Of a stretch of 18,522 nt of DNA, positions 14,063-18,522 are shown piece after piece. A program made the translations under genes and the position numbers. The stretch spans positions 1 through 18,522 of the forward strand of contig JAUWOI010000023.1 of assembly GCA_030612185.1 (NCBI GenBank), read 5' to 3'. This stretch comes from Anaerolineae bacterium. Its GTDB lineage: Bacteria > Chloroflexota > Anaerolineae > B4-G1. The notes under the pieces were generated by a model. The model did no database searches. It had not been told where the DNA came from and was given only the letters and a program-made list of their open reading frames with translations. The first letter of the stretch is position 1, and each line of letters opens with the position of its first letter.

Positions 14063-14665
14063 ATGGCATTTACGTATTTTTTCCGGGACCAGCAAACTTT
14101 GGATCTGATCGCCCAGCACGTGGTTCCTGATCTCAGGAGACGCAGGTACATCAACGTGTGGGACGCCGGATGTGCCATGGGGCCGGAGCCTTACTCCATC
14201 GCCATCACGTTCAGGGAGAACATGGGACATTTCCTATTCAGGAACGTGAGAATACACGCTACCGATATTGACGAGAGCGACCGATTCGGCACGATCATCG
14301 CCCGAGGCGTCTATGCGGAAGTGGAGATCAAGCGCATCCCGCCGGAAATCCTGAGCAAGTACTTCTCGCCGAATGGCGGAGAGGGCTATTTCCAGATCAG
14401 CGACGAGATCAGGAAGGCTGTCACTTTCCAACGACACGACCTTTTATCGCTCGAACCCATTCGAGAGGAACTGGGGCTGATTGTGTGTAAGAACGTTCTC
14501 CTCCACTTTCAACCTCACGAGCGTGTGAGCGTGATCAAGATGTTCCACCAAACGCTCTCCGAGGGGGGCTATTTCGTCACCGAGCAGACACAGAAATTGC
14601 CGCCGGAGACGGAACATCTCTTTCGGCGGGTGACCAACGCCGCGCAGTTGTTTCAGAAGGTGTAG
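14063..14665 (+). CDS. Short CheR-like methyltransferase lacking the N-terminal domain
   Basis: A 200-residue protein that begins directly at the equivalent of the CheR NETYFFR motif (here FTYFFRDQQTLDLI). It keeps the methyltransferase core: WDAGCAMGPEPYSIAI, IHATDID, the small beta-subdomain (GVYAEVEIKRIPPEIL), and VCKNVLLHFQPHERV, where CheR usually has CRN. The complete helical N-terminal domain of about 70 residues is absent, and no in-frame remnant lies upstream in the 31-bp spacer. It may be an accessory methyltransferase, a non-catalytic cofactor-binding partner, or a receptor-specific variant. The C-terminus (LPPETEHLFRRVTNAAQLFQKV) is complete. It lies directly after cheW2, so a role in the same signalling complex is likely. 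Confidence 0.75.
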   Translation: MAFTYFFRDQQTLDLIAQHVVPDLRRRRYINVWDAGCAMGPEPYSIAITFRENMGHFLFRNVRIHATDIDESDRFGTIIARGVYAEVEIKRIPPEILSKYFSPNGGEGYFQISDEIRKAVTFQRHDLLSLEPIREELGLIVCKNVLLHFQPHERVSVIKMFHQTLSEGGYFVTEQTQKLPPETEHLFRRVTNAAQLFQKV

Positions 14666-14690
14666 GGAGTAAGGAGTAGGGAGTAGGGAG
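14663..14690. repeat. Four heptamers running exactly from stop codon to start codon
   Basis: TAGGGAG, TAAGGAG, TAGGGAG and TAGGGAG occupy 14663-14690. The first TAG is the stop of the CheR-like gene, and the final G is the first base of the next gene's GTG start. The array supplies the ribosome binding site. Confidence 0.85.
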
Positions 14691-15289
14691 TGAAGATTAC
14701 GAACTTGACCGAGCCCAAGAGTATGATCTATTCCTCCAACGTCTACCTTGTCAGGGGAGACTGGAATGCGATCCCGGACGTCAATACGCTGATTGACGTG
14801 GGCAACGACCCGGCTGTGATCGAAAGGATCAGGGCCACGCCGACGGGGGTGGGCAAGAAGCCGGTCGAGCAGGTGATCTTGACCCACGGGCATTTCGACC
14901 ACGCCGCTCTCCTGCCGGCCATCCGGGAGGCTTTCCACCCGCTGGTATACGCCCACTCGGCCTTTGTGAAGGCGGATCGCATTCTGGAGAACGGACAGAC
15001 GTTGCGCTGTGGCGACAGGATGCTCGAAGCCATTTACACACCGGGCCACTCCAACGATTCGATCTGTCTCTACTGCCAGGAGGATGGCGTCCTGTTTGTG
15101 GGAGACACGCCTGTCATCATCAGGTCTACCGATGGCTCCTACGAAGAAGACTTCATCCAGGCCCTGGAACGGCTTTGCCGCAAGGACGTGAAGGCCATCT
15201 ATTTCGGGCACGGAGCCCCCCTGTTCGATGACTGCAACGCGCGATTACACTCCTCGCTAGAGAACGTCAGGAAAGCAGGCAGCATCTAA
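14690..15289 (+). CDS. MBL-fold metallohydrolase
   Basis: A 199-residue metallo-beta-lactamase-fold hydrolase of the glyoxalase II-like type with a binuclear metal site. All ligands are present: H66, H68, D70 and H71 in THGHFDHA, H120 in TPGHSND, D139 in VGDTP, and H174 in FGHGAP. The substrate cannot be told from sequence; relatives hydrolyse thioesters, lactones or phosphodiesters. The GTG at 14690 follows the GGGAG repeats. Its position inside the chemotaxis operon is unusual and could suggest removal of a metabolite or signal, but nothing in the sequence shows this. A few residues (ENGQTLRCGD) fit the common layout of this family. Confidence 0.85.
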   Translation: MKITNLTEPKSMIYSSNVYLVRGDWNAIPDVNTLIDVGNDPAVIERIRATPTGVGKKPVEQVILTHGHFDHAALLPAIREAFHPLVYAHSAFVKADRILENGQTLRCGDRMLEAIYTPGHSNDSICLYCQEDGVLFVGDTPVIIRSTDGSYEEDFIQALERLCRKDVKAIYFGHGAPLFDDCNARLHSSLENVRKAGSI

Positions 15290-15310
15290 CGACTATCGTT
15301 ACGAGATTGG

Positions 15311-15421
15311 GTTGGAGAGACAGATTGGAACGAGGTGTGTAAGTGAGTCCGTCACCCCGAGCTTGTCGAGGGGTCTCCGTCGAAGTTGGAGAGACAGACT
15401 GGAACGAGGTGTTCAAGTGAG
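15311..15421. repeat. 37-bp direct repeats flanking a 37-bp insert at a gene start
   Basis: Segments 15311-15347 and 15385-15421 match except at three positions and contain the sequence from GTTGGAGAGACAG through the ribosome binding site to the start codon. The 37 bp between them (15348-15384) hold CACCCCGAGCTTGTCGAGGG, a short palindrome-like dispersed sequence. The result is a duplicated translation start. A 25-codon frame starting at GTG 15343 ends in a TGA that overlaps the GTG at 15417. Confidence 0.8.
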
Positions 15422-16178
15422 AGTAGTTTTTCACGAAGACTTTAGACGCACAGATTATGCTTCCAACGGCGCATCAGCACCAGGCCGCATGGGGGCTATC
15501 ATGACGGCGCTGGTGAAAGAAGGTCATTACGAAGTCGTCTCACCTGGGCCAGCGTCGTTCAAAGATCTGTCGCGCGCACATTCCCAAACTCATATAACCA
15601 GCGTCGCCAAAGACACCGGGTTGTTCAAAATGGCTTCATTGGCTGCTGGTGGCGCTATACTGGCGTCGGAAATCGCTTTCAGAGGAGAGCCTGCATTTGC
15701 CTGCATCCGACCGCCAGGTCATCACGCATCAAGAAACTCCACCTGGGGATATTGTGCCTTCTGCAACATGGGTATCGCACTCCTGAAACTAAAAGAGGAA
15801 GGGCTGATAGAAAGCGCGTTCGTATTGGATTTTGACGCGCATACAGGAGACGGAAACATTGATGTCCTCTCGGAGTGGGAGGAGGCCAAAATCCTGAATC
15901 CCATGGCCGATGACAATAAGGATTACCTCAAGAGGATAGAGGATTATATCTCCACTATCCAGCACGTTGACGTGGTTGCGGTGTCGGCTGGCTTTGACTC
16001 CTACGAAAAAGACCTGGGGAAAAAATTGACCACTTTTGATTTTTATCTCATGGGCCGACTGTTGAAGAAACTAACCAAAAGAATGGGCCACCAAAGGCGC
16101 TTTGCCATATTAGAGGGCGGATATTATCTGCCCGACCTGGGGAAGAATGTGCTTGCCTTTTGCCAGGGGTTTGAGTGA
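15417..16178 (+). CDS. HDAC-family (acetyl-lysine or acetylpolyamine) deacetylase
   Basis: A zinc deacetylase of the histone deacetylase/AcuC/acetylpolyamine amidohydrolase superfamily, which removes acetyl groups from lysines or polyamines. The active-site residues are visible: the His pair H102-H103 in RPPGHHAS, zinc ligands D140 and H142 in DFDAHTGDGN (commonly DVDVHHGNG), D194 in SAGFDSYEKD, and Y236 in LEGGYY. At 253 residues it is shorter than the usual 300-370, mostly in the loop after the zinc motif. I chose the GTG at 15417 because the sequence MRVVFHEDF is the natural family start and GGAACGAGG lies upstream. The upstream in-frame extension to 15312 comes from the duplicated repeat. 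It is followed by a GNAT gene, recalling the AcuA/AcuC acetylation pair. Confidence 0.82.
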   Translation: MRVVFHEDFRRTDYASNGASAPGRMGAIMTALVKEGHYEVVSPGPASFKDLSRAHSQTHITSVAKDTGLFKMASLAAGGAILASEIAFRGEPAFACIRPPGHHASRNSTWGYCAFCNMGIALLKLKEEGLIESAFVLDFDAHTGDGNIDVLSEWEEAKILNPMADDNKDYLKRIEDYISTIQHVDVVAVSAGFDSYEKDLGKKLTTFDFYLMGRLLKKLTKRMGHQRRFAILEGGYYLPDLGKNVLAFCQGFE

Positions 16179-16182
16179 GCGA

Positions 16183-16245
16183 GGATTGGGGATTGGGGAT
16201 TAGAGATTAGGGATTAGAGATTAGGGAGTAGGGAGTAGGGAGTAG
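16183..16245. repeat. Nine heptamers (GGATTGG/GGATTAG/GGAGTAG)
   Basis: Nine 7-bp units run without interruption: GGATTGG twice, GGATTAG, AGATTAG, GGATTAG, AGATTAG, and GGAGTAG three times. They begin a few bases after the deacetylase stop and end at the GGGGTG start of the GNAT gene. Confidence 0.9.
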
Positions 16246-16247
16246 GG

Positions 16248-16577
16248 GTGGAAGAGCTGACTTTCAGACTACTAACGCACGATCAGCAGCCTTCGGACTA
16301 TGATTGGATGAACATTGACTGTGGTTCTGTTCGAGTGGGCAAGGTCAGAGGTTTGATTGACGGCCAGAGGCTGACGATTTGTTCGATCAACATATTCCCC
16401 GAGTTTGAGGGGTTTGGTTATGCCAGGCAAACAATCGAGATGTTCAAGGCAACCTTTGATACGATCATCGCAGACCGGGTGCGACCCACAGCGGTGGGAT
16501 TTTGGGAGAAGATGGGTTTTGACCGTGGCGACAATGGGAATTATGTCTGGAGAAGTGGACAACGTAGTTCTTGCTGA
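16248..16577 (+). CDS. Small GNAT-family N-acetyltransferase
   Basis: A 109-residue acetyltransferase of the GNAT fold, which uses acetyl-CoA to acetylate amines. The core strands (LTICSINIFPEF), the acetyl-CoA loop EGFGYARQTIE (normally R/Q-x-x-G-x-G/A) and the C-terminal RPTAVGFWEKMGFDRGDNG with NYVW are typical. It is shorter than most (about 140-180 residues), the first strands being reduced. The GTG at 16248 follows the heptamer array; the next ATG is well inside the fold. It is the last gene of the che operon and lies 69 bp after the deacetylase. The substrate is unknown. The region 16578-16853 after it contains no gene that I can support. Confidence 0.78.
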   Translation: MEELTFRLLTHDQQPSDYDWMNIDCGSVRVGKVRGLIDGQRLTICSINIFPEFEGFGYARQTIEMFKATFDTIIADRVRPTAVGFWEKMGFDRGDNGNYVWRSGQRSSC

Positions 16578-16853
16578 AATGCAGAAAATCAAGGAGAGTT
16601 CGCGGGAAATGATTGCTGTGGGACACAACAACGAATACTTCGACAGGCTCAGTACAGGTTTAGAATAAAACGAATGGCCGAGTGGGAGAGAATTCGTTTG
16701 TTTCCTAATTCGCTGTAGTGTCTGTGGGTGCAAAACAGACTTCCCGAGAAAGCCCGGCATGGCAAGGAGGAAGGGCATGCAATCTTCCAAAAGACAGCGC
16801 AACGACCAGTCGTTTGTGCAGCCAAAGAACCTATAAACAGAAAGGAAAACTGA

Positions 16854-18522
16854 ATGATGAAGAAAGTGAAATTAACGCCTAAAGGAGGCCTGAGCCTGAG
16901 TATGAAGAACATGAAACTTGCGACTCGGATCGCGCTGGGCTTTGGCGTGGTGCTGGTTCTGACCGGCGTGGTGGCCTTCATGGGCTACAACGGCCTGAAC
17001 AACGTCGCCCACAGCGTAGACATCTCCGACGACGCCAACCGTTTGGTCAAATACATACTGGAGGCCCGGCGGCAGGAGAAGAACTTTACCATCCGTGGAT
17101 TTACAGTCCTGGAAGGTGACACCCAGGACTCGTCTGAGAAGTGCTACGCCGTCATCGAAGGATTCGAAGCGCAGATCGGAGAGACGACGGTCAAACTCAC
17201 CGATCAGGAGGATCTCGAGACAATGGCACAGATGGGCCAGTATCTCGATGGCTACAAAGCGGCCTTTGACGAGTACGTGGCCGAGGAGAGAGAGAAAGAA
17301 GAGCACGATGCCGATATGGTTGAGGCAGCCCGCGCAGTAATCGCGGTCGCCGAAGAAATGCGTGCCGACCAGAAAGAGAAACTGTACGCCGAATTAGACG
17401 CGGGTGCCGACGCCACGGCCCTCAAGGACAGGCTTGAGAAGGCCGACGACGCCAACCGTCTCGTCAAGTTGATGCTTGACGTGCGCAGATATGAAAAGGA
17501 TTACATGCTGCGCCATGAGCAGCAATATGTGGACAATGTTGAGAATGAGATTGCCGGCATGCTCACGCTCCTGGAGGACATGAAGGTACGCTTCCAGGAC
17601 GCGGCCAACGACGCACAGGCTGACCAGGTGATCGCCGCTCTGCAAGCGTACCACCTGGCGTTTGAGGACTACGTGGACGCCATCGAAAAACAGTATGAGC
17701 ACGAGACAACGATGGTCGAGGTTGCAAGACAAGTACAACATGAGGCAGAAGAGATACGGGCACACGAGAAGGAAGCGATGCTCGCCGCCCAGTCTTCCGC
17801 CACCACCATGGCGCTGGGCGCGGCCGGCGTCGCCATCCTGCTCGGCATAGCCGCTGCGTTCATCGTCAGCCGCTCCATCAATGCCGCCCTCAAGGGGATG
17901 TCATCCGAGTTCGGTAAAGTGACTGAGGCAACGCTTGCGGGCAGGCTCGACACCCGTGCGGACATAGAAGCGGTAAGCCTGGAATTCAGAGGGATTCCCG
18001 AAGGCCTGAACAACATTCTTGATGCAGTGATCGGCCCACTGAACGTGATGGCGGAGTACATGGACCGCATCAGCAAGGGGGACACCCCGGACAAGATCAC
18101 CGACGACTACAAGGGTGACTTCAACGAGGTCAAGAACAACCTCAACCTGCTCATTGACGCGATAGGCATCCTCGTTGATGAAACTGGCGTTACGATAAAC
18201 GCTGCCCGAGAAGGCAAACTGGATGTGAGAGCAGATAGCGAAAGGGCGCAGGGCGTCTATCGGAAAATCCTCGGAGGGATCAATGACACGCTGGACGCGA
18301 TCATCGGGCCATTGAACGTGGCGGTCGAGTACGTGGACCGCATCAGCAAGGGGGACATCCCGGACAAGATCACCGACGACTACAAGGGTGACTTCAACGA
18401 GGTCAAGAACACCCTCAACCTGCTCATTGACGCGATAGGCATCCTCGTTGATGAAACTGGCGTTACGATAAACGCTGCCCGAGAAGGCAAACTGGATGTG
18501 AGAGCAGATAGCGAAAGGGCGC
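16854..18522 (+). CDS. Methyl-accepting chemotaxis protein with HBM-type sensor and poly-HAMP, partial
   Basis: A transmembrane chemoreceptor running off the window; the first 556 residues are visible. TM1 is at about 23-47 and TM2 at about 316-340. The ~268-residue exterior part holds two related helical halves, marked by DDANRLVKYILEARRQEKNF (about 58-77) and DDANRLVKLMLDVRRYEKDY (about 197-216), the pattern of the helical bimodular domain that binds small organic acids or other ligands. After TM2 comes a HAMP region and then 91-residue repeats (IGPLNV, RISKGD, KITDDYKGDFNEVKN, INAAREGKLDVRADSERA) of the poly-HAMP kind. The signalling hairpin that contacts CheW/CheA is beyond the window. 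The ATG at 16854 (or 16857) follows AAAGGA (16841-16846). Confidence 0.87.
   Translation, partial: MMKKVKLTPKGGLSLSMKNMKLATRIALGFGVVLVLTGVVAFMGYNGLNNVAHSVDISDDANRLVKYILEARRQEKNFTIRGFTVLEGDTQDSSEKCYAVIEGFEAQIGETTVKLTDQEDLETMAQMGQYLDGYKAAFDEYVAEEREKEEHDADMVEAARAVIAVAEEMRADQKEKLYAELDAGADATALKDRLEKADDANRLVKLMLDVRRYEKDYMLRHEQQYVDNVENEIAGMLTLLEDMKVRFQDAANDAQADQVIAALQAYHLAFEDYVDAIEKQYEHETTMVEVARQVQHEAEEIRAHEKEAMLAAQSSATTMALGAAGVAILLGIAAAFIVSRSINAALKGMSSEFGKVTEATLAGRLDTRADIEAVSLEFRGIPEGLNNILDAVIGPLNVMAEYMDRISKGDTPDKITDDYKGDFNEVKNNLNLLIDAIGILVDETGVTINAAREGKLDVRADSERAQGVYRKILGGINDTLDAIIGPLNVAVEYVDRISKGDIPDKITDDYKGDFNEVKNTLNLLIDAIGILVDETGVTINAAREGKLDVRADSERA
18021..18522. repeat. Direct repeat of 229 bp with 273-bp period inside the receptor gene
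   Basis: Copy 1 (18021-18249) and copy 2 (18294-18522) encode the same poly-HAMP module. After one mismatch at 18139/18412, the final 110 bp are identical, right up to the window end. Confidence 0.9.

Noticed and set aside
15312..15416. N-terminal 35-residue extension of the deacetylase
   Set aside because: It is encoded by the duplicated repeat and insert; the family start matches GTG 15417.
16405..16668. 87-codon frame overlapping the GNAT gene
   Set aside because: It is out of frame with the GNAT fold; its 3' part contains a dispersed CTTCGACAGGCTCAG-type sequence and no recognisable protein.
16690..16836. Possible riboswitch or small ORF (ATG 16759, 25 codons) before the chemoreceptor
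   Set aside because: No match to a known riboswitch core could be recognised and the small frame has no clear ribosome binding site or domain.

Overview
The window looks like a chromosomal piece from a GC-rich bacterium, most plausibly a Chloroflexota (Anaerolineae/Caldilineae-like) member. That placement is inference. It rests on bacterial housekeeping and signalling genes (holA, an OmpR-type regulator, CheW/CheR), Shine-Dalgarno sites, many short dispersed inverted repeats, and archaeal-type motility genes, which have recently been reported in Chloroflexota. All genes read on the + strand.

Layout: (1) 1-1313, the tail of an unidentified gene and holA (DNA polymerase III delta). (2) 1314-1705, a repeat-filled spacer with a 117-bp tandem duplication, ending in the promoter of a PhoB/OmpR-like response regulator (1706-2554). 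(3) 2588-5713, a very large O-antigen-ligase/TPR membrane protein whose coding sequence carries ten 8-bp tandem repeats. (4) 5714-6669, a gene-free kilobase with two oppositely oriented arrays of 12-bp units, hairpins and the archaellin promoter. (5) 6670-10649, the archaellum block: two tandem archaellins with class III signal peptides, a coiled-coil/four-TM protein, a coiled-coil protein with a possible ArlC/D/E-like C-terminus, an ArlG-like and an ArlF-like stator protein. (6) 10650-11209, terminator, dispersed element and promoter. (7) 11210-16577, an apparent operon: CheW, CheR-TPR, a second CheW with an acidic N-terminal extension, a short CheR-like methyltransferase, an MBL-fold hydrolase, an HDAC-family deacetylase and a small GNAT. 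(8) 16854-end, a chemoreceptor with a helical bimodular-type sensor and poly-HAMP repeats, cut by the window end.

Together the block reads as an archaeal-type rotating filament joined to a bacterial-type chemosensory system. The motor genes (arlH, arlI, arlJ), the prepilin peptidase, and cheA, cheY and cheB are not in the window and must lie elsewhere if the system works.

Two observations were not part of the gene calls. First, the promoters of the response regulator, the archaellins, the arl accessory genes and the che operon share heptamers of the form YNNNAAC, repeated at about 11-bp (helical) spacing and ending about 29 bp before the -10 box. This suggests one regulon, possibly run by the encoded OmpR-type regulator. 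Second, most gaps in the che operon are made of 4- or 7-bp tandem repeats that run from the stop codon to the next start and in several places supply the ribosome binding site.
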